The notes under the pieces are model-generated. The model worked only from the letters and a program-made list of their open reading frames with translations, ran no database searches and had not been told where the DNA came from. Of a DNA stretch of 64,000 nucleotides, positions 27,059 through 36,491 are shown in pieces (positions within the stretch are counted from its first letter, which is position 1; every line of letters starts with the position of its first letter). Location: contig NZ_CP014782.1 in assembly GCF_002005305.1 (NCBI RefSeq), forward strand, positions 992,001-1,056,000, in the 5' to 3' direction. Source of the DNA: Shewanella psychrophila (GTDB lineage: Bacteria; Pseudomonadota; Gammaproteobacteria; Enterobacterales; Shewanellaceae). Position numbers and translations under genes: made by a program.

Positions 27059-27662
27059 CTGTTTACTCGTTGCTGTTACTTCGGTACAGGCAGCGCCAAT
27101 ATCAATACCATACCAAGGTTTTTATCAAAGGCTTAAACAAGTCAATACGGGCAATTATCCATTAATTGAGATCGCTTTTTCGGTGCCTAATAAGTCTCAA
27201 TGCTTAGTGAAAGGCGGCACCATCAGCACGGAGAATGAATCCTTTCCCCTGACGATCACCAAAGATCAGAGAGTGTTCTTACCCTATGATGCTAGATTAA
27301 AGTCAGATAGAGCATTAGTTAATTTGGACATTGAAGGATCTGCGGAGAATTGCAGTATCGCAATGCAAGTAAGAGCTAAGAACACCAAGCAGAGTTATAG
27401 TCAAAAGGAGATGCTGGAACTTCAGGCTGAGATGGACACTATGCTCAGTGATATGCAGGGGTTTCCTATGCGTTATTTCAGCCAAAATATTGCCGGGATT
27501 AACTTCGAGTTTGAGCCTGGGAGTAAGACATTGGTTCGTATCGATGGTAAAGAGCAAGTTGTCACCGACAAACTTAGATTATCTCGCGAACAGATAGATA
27601 AACTCTCGGTAATAGAGTTTAACATTAAGCCCTTAGTCGTCAGCCCATGGACAAATGGTTAA
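27036..27662 (+). CDS. DUF2987-type periplasmic protein
   Basis: The protein has 208 aa from ATG 27036, the start that gives a signal peptide (MKKGLLFSCLLVAVTSVQAAP). The mature part is beta-rich with conserved-looking SIPYQGFYQRLKQV at its start and two Cys (SQCLVKGG, ENCSIAMQ) that may pair. I place it in DUF2987, a family of Shewanella and relatives without known function. It overlaps the end of bax, which suggests a cell-wall-related role. Confidence 0.75.
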   Translation: MKKGLLFSCLLVAVTSVQAAPISIPYQGFYQRLKQVNTGNYPLIEIAFSVPNKSQCLVKGGTISTENESFPLTITKDQRVFLPYDARLKSDRALVNLDIEGSAENCSIAMQVRAKNTKQSYSQKEMLELQAEMDTMLSDMQGFPMRYFSQNIAGINFEFEPGSKTLVRIDGKEQVVTDKLRLSREQIDKLSVIEFNIKPLVVSPWTNG

Positions 27663-27704
27663 TGCCAATCAATATTTCTGTTCTCAAACAGATTTACAGA
27701 TAAT

Positions 27705-27732
27705 AAAAATCCCGGTCTAGACCGGGATTTTT
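27705..27732. terminator. Bidirectional terminator between DUF2987 and ttcA
   Basis: AAAAATCCCGGTCT and AGACCGGGATTTTT are perfectly self-complementary around the centre, with A- and T-runs at either side. It serves the two convergent genes. Confidence 0.95.
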
Positions 27733-27762
27733 CAATGAGCTTAGCTTGAAGTCACTATCGGT

Positions 27763-28713
27763 TTATGGCGTATAGGTACTCACAACATCAATTTTCTGCT
27801 CTTTAGATACTCTGCTTGCTGCATCCAAATCGATATGGCCATTATTGGCCACATCAAGGAAATCGAAAGCCGGTAAGTCAGACTCAGCAACATCACCTCT
27901 TAATGGGGCGTCGGCGTCTCTTTCCAGTGCAAGAAAGTCAAATTGATTGCGATCGACTCCCTGGGATGGCGAAGTATTCTGCATCGCGGTAAAGATTGAT
28001 TCGATACGTCCAGGATGATCTGCATCCCATTGCTCCAGCATGGTCTTAACCGATGCACGTTTCAGGTTTTCCTGAGAGCCACAAAGATTGCATGGGATTA
28101 TGGGAAAAGACTTAAGTTCGGCATATTCAGCGATGTCTTTTTCACGGGAATAAGCCAGTGGCCTTATCACCATGTTAGCACCATCGTCAGACAAGAGCTT
28201 AGGCGGCATGGCTTTCTGCTTACCCGCATAGAACATGTTTAGGAACATGGTCTCTATGATGTCATCTCTGTGGTGTCCTAAGGCGATTTTAGTAGCACCA
28301 ATTTTCTGAGCGAAGCCATAGAGAGTGCCACGGCGTAACCGTGAACACATTGAGCAAGTCTTTTGCCCCTCAGGGATTTTAGATCTGACGATCGAATAGG
28401 TGTCCTTCTCAAGGATATGATAAGGGACATTGAGAGAATCCAGATAACGTGGCAGAACTTCTTCAGGGAAACCTGGTTGCTTCTGATCTAAATTAACTGC
28501 CACGATTTCAAATTTAATCGGCGCTCTCTGCTGAAGATTAAGCAAGATATCCAGCATGGCATAGCTGTCTTTGCCCCCTGAGAGACAACACATGACACGA
28601 TCACCTTCTTCGATCATTTGGTAATCGGCAATCGCTTTGCCTACTTCACTGCGTAATTTCTTTTGCAGTTTACTCATACGGGTGATCTGTGTTTTTGAGA
28701 GATCGTCGGACAT
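27763..28713 (-). CDS. ttcA: tRNA 2-thiocytidine(32) synthetase TtcA
   Basis: The protein has 316 aa. The PP-loop ATP site is CLSGGKDSYAML. The cluster cysteines lie in CSMCSRLRRG and CNLCGSQ, as in TtcA, which uses a 4Fe-4S cluster to thiolate C32 of tRNA. LGHHRDD is another family motif. In Shewanella this gene characteristically precedes uspE and etrA, as here, and the terminator beyond it faces DUF2987. Confidence 0.97.
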   Translation of the reverse strand: MSDDLSKTQITRMSKLQKKLRSEVGKAIADYQMIEEGDRVMCCLSGGKDSYAMLDILLNLQQRAPIKFEIVAVNLDQKQPGFPEEVLPRYLDSLNVPYHILEKDTYSIVRSKIPEGQKTCSMCSRLRRGTLYGFAQKIGATKIALGHHRDDIIETMFLNMFYAGKQKAMPPKLLSDDGANMVIRPLAYSREKDIAEYAELKSFPIIPCNLCGSQENLKRASVKTMLEQWDADHPGRIESIFTAMQNTSPSQGVDRNQFDFLALERDADAPLRGDVAESDLPAFDFLDVANNGHIDLDAASRVSKEQKIDVVSTYTP

Positions 28714-28812
28714 AAAAAAACGCGCCTAATTACACTTGAATTCTGGGCGCGTATTATATAGTAAAATGAATAGGTTTAGAACAATGCCTTAAACCTTACC
28801 TTGCTGTAGGTA

Positions 28813-29745
28813 TCAGTCTGCCTCTAGGGGAGAGCGGTAACCATCGGGTTTGATTGCCAACAGATCACAATTAATACTGTCGATCACATGCTCTGCGGTA
28901 TTTCCGATCAGAGCCGCCGAAAAGCCGGTACGGCCAACGGTACCTAAAATCACTAATTCCGCATCTATCTGCTGAGCGATATCCGGAATAACATCTTCAG
29001 GAAGCCCTTCTTTAACATGACAAAAATCACTGGAGATATCGAAACTGTTCGCCAGATAGCTAATTCTTTGCTCATGCTGCATTCGAATCGTTTCACCATA
29101 GGTATGGGCATCGAAATCAGGTAGCTCAATGGCAAGATTAACAGGTGTTCCAGGGTAACCGTTAACTAAGTGTACTTGTGCATCAAATTGCTTGGCCAGG
29201 GCTTTCGCATAATCGATGACCTTACCATTGAGTGCCTGATGATCATCATCTTCAGAACCCACGTTGACAGCGCAGAGTATTTTACCTGCGACGGGCCAAT
29301 CATGATCTTTAACCAGTAACACAGGTACCGGCGCTTTTCGCATCAGATGCCAGTCGGTAGGCGTGAATATTACAGATTTAAGTTTATCGTGAAGATGTGT
29401 GCCTTTCACTATGATGTCAAAGTGATCGGATATAGCAAATTGAATAATGCTCTCGAAGGGACGGTTATGCCAAATTACCTCACTCTCGATTTGAACCTTA
29501 TCATTAGTGTAACCAATTAGCAGTTCCTCTAACCAAGCCTTACGTTGGGTTATGACTCCCTGGCGCATCGCTTCTCGCTCATGGCCCGAAAGAATCGAGG
29601 TCATTTCATAGGAAAAATCGAAGATAGAGAGAAAAACCGTAATACTGGCGTTATTAGGAGAGGCTAGCTCGATGGCTCTGGCAAGAGCCGGTTGTACATC
29701 ACTGGTTGGATCGATAACCACTAAGAGTTTCTTTAAATCCTTCAT
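28813..29745 (-). CDS. uspE: Universal stress protein E
   Basis: The protein has 310 aa from ATG 29745, preceded by AAGGAGTGACT. Two Usp domains lie in tandem (residues ~1-150 and ~160-305). The second carries the nucleotide-binding pattern LGTVGRTGFSAALIGNTAEHVI (G-2x-G-9x-G). It is cytoplasmic and in enterics is linked to motility, adhesion and stress survival. A likely FNR- or CRP-type box lies 57 bp upstream of its start, consistent with control by the neighbouring EtrA. Confidence 0.95.
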   Translation of the reverse strand: MKDLKKLLVVIDPTSDVQPALARAIELASPNNASITVFLSIFDFSYEMTSILSGHEREAMRQGVITQRKAWLEELLIGYTNDKVQIESEVIWHNRPFESIIQFAISDHFDIIVKGTHLHDKLKSVIFTPTDWHLMRKAPVPVLLVKDHDWPVAGKILCAVNVGSEDDDHQALNGKVIDYAKALAKQFDAQVHLVNGYPGTPVNLAIELPDFDAHTYGETIRMQHEQRISYLANSFDISSDFCHVKEGLPEDVIPDIAQQIDAELVILGTVGRTGFSAALIGNTAEHVIDSINCDLLAIKPDGYRSPLEAD

Positions 29746-29801
29746 AGTCACTCCTTAATTCAGACAATGAATTAATAATGAGCTAAAGAGAACAAAATGC
29801 A

Positions 29802-29815
29802 ATGATTTTAATCAC
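29802..29815. promoter_or_regulatory. FNR/CRP-like box upstream of uspE
   Basis: Minus strand: GTGATTAAAATCAT, two mismatches to TTGATnnnnATCAA. The left half TGTGA also fits CRP, so EtrA and CRP cannot be separated. It lies about 57-70 bp upstream of the uspE start codon. Confidence 0.45.
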
Positions 29816-29863
29816 AATTTGCCTAAATTTTTGTTAAACCATTAGTCAAATGCGGCGAAGGAT

Positions 29864-29894
29864 GGGTAACCTTAAAGATGAATCCAGGTTACCC
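29864..29894. terminator. Stem-loop after etrA
   Basis: GGGTAACCT (29864-29872) and AGGTTACCC (29886-29894) form a perfect 9-bp stem just past the etrA stop. There is no clear U-run on the minus strand. Confidence 0.55.
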
Positions 29895-29902
29895 GATATA
29901 GA

Positions 29903-30652
29903 TTATCTTGCGATAGCGTGATTGCCGGCTAGCTCAGACAGAGCATCGAAATTAATGATGGTGATGTACTTGCCTTTGACTTCTATTAGCTCAGCTTTTT
30001 GAAAGCGACCCAGTAAACGACTGATGGTCTCAACAGTCAGGCCTAAGTAGTTACCTATGTCACCACGAGTCATGGTTAATCTAAATTCTTTAGGTGAGAA
30101 ACCACGACTGCCAAAACGATTGGCGAGATTACTGATAAAGGCCGCGAGACGCTCTTCAGCATTTTTCTTGCTCAATAAAAGTATCATCTCCTGATCACTC
30201 TGTATCTCATGGCTCATCAAGCGCATTACTTGTTGCCTTAGCTTAGGCATGGTACCTGTAAGTTCATCAAGAGTGCCATAAGGGATCTCACAAACCATTG
30301 AGGTTTCTAAGGCTTGAGCGAAACTTTGATGCTGTTGAGAGTGGATGCCATCGAACCCAATGACATCACCTGCAAGGTGGAAACCGGTGATCTGTTCGTC
30401 ACCTTGCTCTGTGATAGTGAAGCTTTTAACCGTACCAGACCGAATAGCGAAAAGAGACTTTAATGGATCACCTGACTTGAAGATTTGTTCGCCTTTTTGT
30501 ATTGGCTTCTTTCTTTCGATAACCTCATCGAGCTGATCGAGTTCGTTACTATTGAGAGTAAAAGGAATACATAAATCTGCCATACTACAGTCATGGCAAT
30601 GAATGGCACATCCAGGCACTGACGAACGACGACTCTTACTATTATCTGTCAT
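29903..30652 (-). CDS. etrA: Fnr-family anaerobic regulator EtrA
   Basis: The protein has 249 aa from ATG 30652 (a TTG at 30664 is weaker). The N-terminal iron-sulfur cysteines read CAIHCHDCSMADLC, with the fourth ligand Cys in SMVCEIPY. A cAMP-type beta-roll follows, then the HTH GDIGNYLGLTVETISRLLGRFQ, whose ETISR contacts TTGAT half-sites. It is nearly identical in motifs to S. oneidensis EtrA, as I recall it. FNR boxes are present upstream of ccoN and possibly uspE. Confidence 0.97.
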   Translation of the reverse strand: MTDNSKSRRSSVPGCAIHCHDCSMADLCIPFTLNSNELDQLDEVIERKKPIQKGEQIFKSGDPLKSLFAIRSGTVKSFTITEQGDEQITGFHLAGDVIGFDGIHSQQHQSFAQALETSMVCEIPYGTLDELTGTMPKLRQQVMRLMSHEIQSDQEMILLLSKKNAEERLAAFISNLANRFGSRGFSPKEFRLTMTRGDIGNYLGLTVETISRLLGRFQKAELIEVKGKYITIINFDALSELAGNHAIAR

Positions 30653-30707
30653 GGTGTTTCTCAAATGTCACAATTAGCTCTATATTAAACTAATTTAATA
30701 AACTCAG

Positions 30708-31400
30708 CTAGCGAAGCTGGGCGATTGCAATGTATAAAGTCTGTAAACCAAACACCACTAAGATCAAGCCACTGATCAGTCTGACAGCTCGATTCTGTAC
30801 CCAGCGTCCAAACAGGTTCGCCGCCATCCCGACACTCAAGAGGGCGGGTAAGGTACCGAGCCCGAAGGCCGCCATGATCATAGCACCTTGCTGAGCAGAA
30901 TTTGCAGCTACAGCCCAAGTTAAGGTGCTGTACACCAGGCCACAAGGGAGCCAGCCCCACAACATGCCACCGACAAACGCCTGGGGCATGGTTTGAATAG
31001 GCAAGATACGTTTAGCTAGAGGGGAGAGGAAGCGCCAGAGATACTTACCAACACGTTCTATTTGCACCACACCGGACCAAATTTTAGCGATGTAGAGACC
31101 CGTGGCGATCATCATTAAGCCAGCTATCACTCTTAAGGTGATAAGATAAAGGTCGATATCAAAGAGTAGAGCTAATGCGCTGGCAGAGCCACCCACTAAA
31201 GCGCCAGCCAAAGAGTAACTCAATATACGACCTAAGTTATAACTAAGCAGGAAGCGCAGCTGTGAAACAAACTGATTTTCATTTTTCGACTTAGGTAACT
31301 GAGATGAGAAAGCGCCGATTAACCCTCCGCACATGCCAATACAGTGACCCGCTCCCATCAAACCGACAAGGAAGGCGCCAGTGACGTTGTAATCAATCAA
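30708..31400 (-). CDS. TauE/SafE-type membrane protein of the cco cluster
   Basis: The protein has 230 aa with six or so hydrophobic helices. The N-terminus GLMGAGHCIGMCGGLIGAFS holds a conserved His-Cys-Cys cluster (HCIGMCGG), typical of the DsbD_2/UreH-like group found next to cbb3 genes. It is thought to help copper or cytochrome maturation. It overlaps ccoS by 4 bp, so it is part of the ccoIS unit. Confidence 0.85.
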   Translation of the reverse strand: MIDYNVTGAFLVGLMGAGHCIGMCGGLIGAFSSQLPKSKNENQFVSQLRFLLSYNLGRILSYSLAGALVGGSASALALLFDIDLYLITLRVIAGLMMIATGLYIAKIWSGVVQIERVGKYLWRFLSPLAKRILPIQTMPQAFVGGMLWGWLPCGLVYSTLTWAVAANSAQQGAMIMAAFGLGTLPALLSVGMAANLFGRWVQNRAVRLISGLILVVFGLQTLYIAIAQLR

Positions 31401-31591
31401 GAGGGGGTCGAGTCTTTAGTCTCACTATGTTTAGTCTCGGTATTTACAGGCTTGTCATCGTCGAAGAGTATCGATACGCTCTGCCTATCGAGATCATCAA
31501 ATTGTTCAGATTTTACCGCCCAGAAAAAAATGCCGATTCCGATCAAAACAAACAACATGGCGATAGGGATTAATACATAGATAATACTCAT
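31397..31591 (-). CDS. ccoS: cbb3 oxidase maturation protein CcoS
   Basis: The protein has 64 aa: an N-terminal membrane helix (IYVLIPIAMLFVLIGIGIFFWAV) followed by the CcoS signature KSEQFDDLDRQSVSILFDDD. It is required for cofactor insertion into the cbb3 oxidase. Both ends overlap neighbours by 4 bp, so translation is coupled with CcoI. Confidence 0.95.
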   Translation of the reverse strand: MSIIYVLIPIAMLFVLIGIGIFFWAVKSEQFDDLDRQSVSILFDDDKPVNTETKHSETKDSTPS

Positions 31592-33987
31592 AAACGAACC
31601 TTCAATAATCTAAGACTGTTGCCCACAACGATAAGCGAACTTGCGGACATACCAAGGGCGGCAACATAGGGTAATACATGTCCTGTAACGGCTAAAGGGA
31701 TTATAAACAGGTTATAACCCAGCGCCCAGAATAAATTTTGTTTGATAATTTTTTCAGTTAACTTAGCCACATTGACGGCATCGGTGTAACGGGAGAGCTT
31801 ATCGCCTAATAAAATAAGATCTGCAGAGCTTTTAGTTACCGCGGCGCCACTGCCCATAGCAATGGAAAGATTAGCCCCGGCAAGCACGGGGGCATCATTG
31901 ATACCATCGCCGAACATGGCGACATTGGACTGGGTCTGATACCGACGAACCAGTTGTAACTTGCCTTCTGGGCTTAGGCCCTTGTTAACATCTTCGATGC
32001 CAATTTTATTTGCCACCTCTTCCACATGATTGGAGGTATCTCCACTGGCAATGGACACAAGACAACCAATCTTTTTTAGCTGTTTAACGGTATCGCCAGC
32101 ATCGCTTCGAATAGTATCTACTAAGGAAAATTGAGCTAAAACCTGTGATTCATTGGCCAGAAAGATAGCTTGCTCAGTATTGTCTGTGATATCAGTGACT
32201 CCAACAAATGTGGCGCTACCGATCCGATATACCTGTCCCAGGATCTCACCACTCAAACCTTGTCCGATATGGTTTTGACTCTTCTCTACACTTAATTTCG
32301 GATCACGATAAGGCTCAAATGCCCTTGCAATTGGATGCAATGAACTCGCCTCCAAACAGGCGGCGATGGCGAGTACCTGAGCCTCATCCGTGCCTGCAAT
32401 CATCTTTGTGGATTCAATCTTTAGATTACCGCAGGTGAGGGTACCAGTCTTATCGAATACTACATGGCGGATCTGTGTTAGCTTTTCAAATACCCCGGGG
32501 GTTCTTGCTATCACCCCAATTCGAGTAAAAATACCCGTCGCACAGGTCACTGCTGTAGGAGTCGCTAAAGCCAGGGCGCAGGGGCAGGTGGCAACCAGCA
32601 CCGACAAGGTGACCCAAAAAGCATCTTCAGGCCAGTAAATTTTCCACACAACATAGGTCAGTGCCGCTACTACTAAGATAGTCCAGGTAAAATAGTTAGA
32701 GATGCTGTCCACATAAAGTGCAACTCTGGGCTTATTGTTAGATGCCGACTCCTGCAGGCGAATAATTTCGGCAACCAGTTGCTCCTGGCCGACTGCAGTC
32801 ACTTCGACCCTGATAGGTTGTTCTATATTGATTGTACCCGCGTAAACATCACAGCTTATAGTCTTACAAACTGGCATCTGCTCACCGGTTAACATGGCCT
32901 CATTAAGACTCGAAGTACCATCAACAATATGACCATCGGCAGCCACCACTTCACCGGGCTTCACCAAGATAATGTCGCCAACCTTAAGCCCTTTGGCGGG
33001 GGTTTCCTTGGCACCGTTATCTGTTATCAAGTGCGCGGTTAATGCCACGAGTTTGTGCAAGTTACTCGAGCTTACCGAGGCTTTCTGGCGCGCATTCTGT
33101 TCAAAGTAGCGTCCTAGCAGCAAGAAGAAGGTGAACATACTCACGGACTCGAAATACACCTCACCGTTACCGTTAATGGTCGCGATACAGCTGGCAATAT
33201 ATGCCCCTAATATGGCGATTGAAACTGATACGTCCATATTGAGTCTGCCGCTAAACATGGAGCGGATAGCGCTGAAATAGAAGGGCTGCGCCGAGTAGAA
33301 GACCACAGGAGCGGCAAAGATAAGGCTTACCCAACGGAAATAATCACGAAACTCGACTTCTAGATCAGTGAAGTAACCCGCATAGAGGGCGAGGGCGAAC
33401 ATCATGACCTGCATGGTGGCAAAACCCGCAAGGCCGAGCCTTAACAGGAACTTACGGCTATTTTGTTTACTCAGTAACTCTTGCTCGTCAACTTGATAGG
33501 GCGCCGCTTGATAGCCGATGGCGCTGATTTGATTGAGTATGGCGCTGAGTTTTATTTGTTCTGGTAACCAAGTAACTAGGGCACGTTCAGTTGTGCTATT
33601 AACTTGGATCTTAACGATACCAGTTACGTGCTTAAGCTTGTGCTCGATAAGCCAGGCACAGGCGGCGCAGGTAATGCCGTCTATTGATAAAGATACCGTT
33701 GAGGTATCGCTGTCCTGATGGACAAAATCTTCTTGGACTTCGGCAAGATCGAATGCGGAGAAGGTGCAGAGTTCTTCTGGGACTAAGGCTGTTTGCTTGC
33801 TGCCAGGTTCGGTACGGAATTTATAGTAGTTAGTCAGACCCGCATCTATGATCGCCTTAGAGACGGCCTGACACCCGGGACAACACATAGGCTGTTCTTT
33901 ATCATTAATGCAGGTCGTGAATTGTGTATCCGTTAATACCGGCTCTCCACAATGGAAACAATCGAGGGGCTTCATAATCGGTGTCAT
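31588..33987 (-). CDS. ccoI: Copper-exporting P-type ATPase CcoI (cbb3 assembly)
   Basis: The protein has 799 aa. The N-terminus has a Cys-rich zinc-finger-like segment (CFHCGEPV, CCPGCQAV). An HMA copper-binding domain has GITCAACAWL. Membrane helices include the CPC motif (ATCPCALALATP), and the catalytic core has VFDKTGTLTCG and MFGDGINDAPVLAGA. It delivers copper to the periplasm for the CuB site of the oxidase. Overlap with ccoS shows an operon. An ATG at 33975 is an alternative start. Confidence 0.96.
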   Translation of the reverse strand: MTPIMKPLDCFHCGEPVLTDTQFTTCINDKEQPMCCPGCQAVSKAIIDAGLTNYYKFRTEPGSKQTALVPEELCTFSAFDLAEVQEDFVHQDSDTSTVSLSIDGITCAACAWLIEHKLKHVTGIVKIQVNSTTERALVTWLPEQIKLSAILNQISAIGYQAAPYQVDEQELLSKQNSRKFLLRLGLAGFATMQVMMFALALYAGYFTDLEVEFRDYFRWVSLIFAAPVVFYSAQPFYFSAIRSMFSGRLNMDVSVSIAILGAYIASCIATINGNGEVYFESVSMFTFFLLLGRYFEQNARQKASVSSSNLHKLVALTAHLITDNGAKETPAKGLKVGDIILVKPGEVVAADGHIVDGTSSLNEAMLTGEQMPVCKTISCDVYAGTINIEQPIRVEVTAVGQEQLVAEIIRLQESASNNKPRVALYVDSISNYFTWTILVVAALTYVVWKIYWPEDAFWVTLSVLVATCPCALALATPTAVTCATGIFTRIGVIARTPGVFEKLTQIRHVVFDKTGTLTCGNLKIESTKMIAGTDEAQVLAIAACLEASSLHPIARAFEPYRDPKLSVEKSQNHIGQGLSGEILGQVYRIGSATFVGVTDITDNTEQAIFLANESQVLAQFSLVDTIRSDAGDTVKQLKKIGCLVSIASGDTSNHVEEVANKIGIEDVNKGLSPEGKLQLVRRYQTQSNVAMFGDGINDAPVLAGANLSIAMGSGAAVTKSSADLILLGDKLSRYTDAVNVAKLTEKIIKQNLFWALGYNLFIIPLAVTGHVLPYVAALGMSASSLIVVGNSLRLLKVRL

Positions 33988-34074
33988 TAACCTGCTTCAA
34001 TGTAAAATCATCAAGTCTTATACAATCAAAGGACTTGGAGCTTAGCTTAAACTTTATGCTTACTAATTCAAATA

Positions 34075-34092
34075 AACCGGCGTTTGCCGGTT
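34075..34092 (-). terminator. Short terminator-like hairpin after ccoH
   Basis: AACCGGC and GCCGGTT pair around a 4-nt loop, 25-42 bp beyond the ccoH stop on the minus strand. Confidence 0.6.
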
Positions 34093-34116
34093 CATTTTAT
34101 AACGCTTGATACCAAT

Positions 34117-34596
34117 CTAGTTTAGCCAGTATTGACCGTCATCGGTTATTTCCAAGCGTTTCTGAATACGCCATTTACGGTCATAACCGTCTAGCCTGAC
34201 TTCCCAACTGCCAGTGATCGGTCCGTCGAGTGCAATCCGATAAACTTGATTGCCATCGGCGGTCACAACTTGGGTAAAGTCCCGAGCCTTGATAGTCGGG
34301 TGAAAGAACTCAACATTCAATGCAGCCAGGTAGGGTTCACCACCATGCTGACTAATAGTCAAGGTGTTGTGATCCACTAGCATCTCAAACTGTAGTCCGA
34401 GTTGCTTAGCATACTTGATTTTCTTCAGATCCATATTGATGCGTTTACCATCTTTATAATAATCTTCAGACACCAAGGAATCTTTGTTGTCTATGGCAAG
34501 GTAGAGCAAATTTATGCTCGCCACGACGGCACAGAGGGGTAAAATAATTAAAAACCAAGGCCAGAACTGCTTATACCAGGCTTGTTGCTTGTTCAT
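34117..34596 (-). CDS. ccoH: FixH/CcoH-like cbb3 assembly protein
   Basis: The protein has 159 aa. A single N-terminal helix (FWPWFLIILPLCAVVASINLLYLAI) is followed by the FixH-type signature VSEDYYKDGKRINMDLKKIK. The C-terminal half is a periplasmic beta domain (GSWEVRLDGYDRKW). FixH/CcoH stabilises and helps assemble the oxidase. It lies between ccoP and ccoI on the same strand, with terminator-like hairpins at both sides. Confidence 0.88.
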   Translation of the reverse strand: MNKQQAWYKQFWPWFLIILPLCAVVASINLLYLAIDNKDSLVSEDYYKDGKRINMDLKKIKYAKQLGLQFEMLVDHNTLTISQHGGEPYLAALNVEFFHPTIKARDFTQVVTADGNQVYRIALDGPITGSWEVRLDGYDRKWRIQKRLEITDDGQYWLN

Positions 34597-34662
34597 CTGT
34601 CATACCTATTAAAATAATTAGGAACATTTTACCGTGAAAGGTGTGATATAGCACTCTAAAAA

Positions 34663-34689
34663 AAAGGCCCCGATGAGATCGAGGCCTTT
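34663..34689 (-). terminator. Terminator of ccoNOQP
   Basis: AAAGGCC (34663-34669) and GGCCTTT (34683-34689) with inner pairs form a hairpin. The A-run at 34658-34665 gives a U-run on the minus strand, 18 bp beyond the ccoP stop. Confidence 0.88.
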
Positions 34690-34706
34690 ATGTTACTTAG
34701 ATGTAA

Positions 34707-35675
34707 CTACTTGTTTGATAAGCTATAAACATAAGCTGTGATAACGTGAACTTTCTCTTCGCCCAACACATCTTTCCAAGCAGGCATCACACCACTACGA
34801 CCATTCTTAATGGTCTCTTGGATGACACCACGGCTTCCGCCGTAGAGCCACATGTTGTTAGCAAGATTAGGTGCCCCCATCATCTTATTACCGGTACCAT
34901 CCATGCCATGACAGGCGAAACAGCCCTTCATGAATGAACCTTGGCCCTGAGCCGCAAGCGCCTCATCGTGCTCACGACCCGATAACTTAACTACGTATTC
35001 AGCTAAACCTTTAATTTCGCTGTCTTCGATAGGTAAGCCACCTTTTGGTGGCATCATGCCGTGACGACCGTTCATGATGGTAGTCTTAATAGTGGCTAAC
35101 TCACCACCATATAACCAATCACCGTCAGTGAGGTTAGGGAAGCCTTTACTGCCGCGAGCATCACTACCGTGACACTGGGAACAGTTCTGTAAGAACAAAC
35201 GACCACCAACTTTCAGTGCTTCTTCGTTCTTAACTAGTTCATCCAGAGGTGTATCGGCGTATGCTTTGAAGATAGGGCCATATTTCTCATCGGCACGCAT
35301 CACTTCTTGGTCATACTGAACCCAGCGACCTTCTTCTTTAGCCAACTCAATCGCAGCTTCAGAGTCGGCCTTAATGCCGTTCACTGTACCTATGCTTTGA
35401 TTAGAGCTACTCCAGCCAAGGAAACCTTTGAAGTTACCTAGACCAGGATAAAGAGCCAAGTAAATCAGGGCAAAGACGATAGAGATATAGAACATATAAC
35501 TCCACCATTTTGGCAGTGGGTTATTGAGTTCTTCAATACCGTCAAAGGTATGGCCCATTGACTTGCCTTCTTCAACACCTGTGTAGTTTTTAGAGACGGC
35601 TCTTAATAAAAAGAAACAGCCTGCGATCACAACTAATGTCAGCACTGTGATCCAAATACTCCAGAAAGTACTCAT
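34707..35675 (-). CDS. ccoP: Cytochrome c oxidase cbb3 subunit III (CcoP)
   Basis: The protein has 322 aa from ATG 35675, which overlaps the ccoQ stop as TGATG. Two N-terminal membrane helices precede two c-type haem sites, LQNCSQCHGSDARG and MKGCFACHGMDGTG, each followed by a distal Met (MMPPKGG, VMPAW). It passes electrons from cytochrome c to CcoO and CcoN. Confidence 0.97.
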   Translation of the reverse strand: MSTFWSIWITVLTLVVIAGCFFLLRAVSKNYTGVEEGKSMGHTFDGIEELNNPLPKWWSYMFYISIVFALIYLALYPGLGNFKGFLGWSSSNQSIGTVNGIKADSEAAIELAKEEGRWVQYDQEVMRADEKYGPIFKAYADTPLDELVKNEEALKVGGRLFLQNCSQCHGSDARGSKGFPNLTDGDWLYGGELATIKTTIMNGRHGMMPPKGGLPIEDSEIKGLAEYVVKLSGREHDEALAAQGQGSFMKGCFACHGMDGTGNKMMGAPNLANNMWLYGGSRGVIQETIKNGRSGVMPAWKDVLGEEKVHVITAYVYSLSNK

Positions 35676-35839
35676 CACTTATGATCTCCTGGCTTTGTGT
35701 TCGTCTCATCTTCAAACACAAGATTAGCCGCTTCGTCGAATTGATCCTTACGACGCGAGCTATAAGCCCATGCAAATATACCCAGGAAGGTAAACATCAC
35801 AACGATCGTGATTATGCCTTGTATAATTCCGTAATCCAT
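35675..35839 (-). CDS. ccoQ: cbb3 oxidase small subunit CcoQ
   Basis: The protein has 54 aa, read directly from the sequence between ccoO and ccoP. It starts MDYGIIQGIITIVVMFTFLG, a single membrane helix, continues IFAWAYSSRRKDQFDEAANL and ends GDHK. The ribosome site is AGGAGGTATGAT. CcoQ stabilises the complex. Its stop TGA shares a base with the ATG of ccoP. Confidence 0.93.
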   Translation of the reverse strand: MDYGIIQGIITIVVMFTFLGIFAWAYSSRRKDQFDEAANLVFEDETNTKPGDHK

Positions 35840-35852
35840 ATCATACCTCCTA

Positions 35853-36479
35853 TTATTTCAGTGCATGTCCTAGGGACTGCAGATAGGCGATCAGTGCTTG
35901 CATCTCAGTCTTACCTTCGACAGCAGCTTTTGCTCCAGCTAACTCCTCATCGGTATAAAGGTCATTACCCTTATAGCCACCTTTGTGGAAGTTGAGTAGA
36001 ATTTCCATCTTCTTTCTGGTCAATTCGCCATCTAGCTTATTCTCGGCTAACCAAGGGAAACCAGGCATATTTGACTGAGGTACCACGGCGCGAGGATCAA
36101 TCAAGTGAACTTCGTGCCACTTATCGCTGTAACGACCGCCAACACGGGCAAGATCTGGTCCAGTACGCTTAGAGCCCCACTGGAAAGGATGATCCCATAC
36201 AGACTCGCCGGCAACCGAGTAGTGACCATAACGTTCGGTCTCGGCACGCAGTGGTCGGATCATCTGGCTGTGACAGTTATAACAACCTTCACGAACATAG
36301 ATATCTCGACCTTCGATCTGCAAGGCTGTGTAAGGAATCAAACCATCAACAGGCTCGGTAGTGTCTTTCTGAAACAGCAGGGGAGTTATCTGAACCAAAC
36401 CACCAAAACTAATGGCGATAACGGTGAAGATACCTAACAGACCGATGTTTTTCTCGACTAACTCATGATTAAATTTCAT
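35853..36479 (-). CDS. ccoO: Cytochrome c oxidase cbb3 subunit II (CcoO)
   Basis: The protein has 208 aa. One N-terminal membrane helix (IGLLGIFTVIAISFGGLVQI) is followed by the haem c site REGCYNCHSQMIRPL and the distal Met in QSNMPGFPWL. It is the mono-haem subunit that relays electrons to CcoN. It lies between ccoN and ccoQ with short spacers. Confidence 0.97.
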   Translation of the reverse strand: MKFNHELVEKNIGLLGIFTVIAISFGGLVQITPLLFQKDTTEPVDGLIPYTALQIEGRDIYVREGCYNCHSQMIRPLRAETERYGHYSVAGESVWDHPFQWGSKRTGPDLARVGGRYSDKWHEVHLIDPRAVVPQSNMPGFPWLAENKLDGELTRKKMEILLNFHKGGYKGNDLYTDEELAGAKAAVEGKTEMQALIAYLQSLGHALK

Positions 36480-36491
36480 CTGATCTACCCC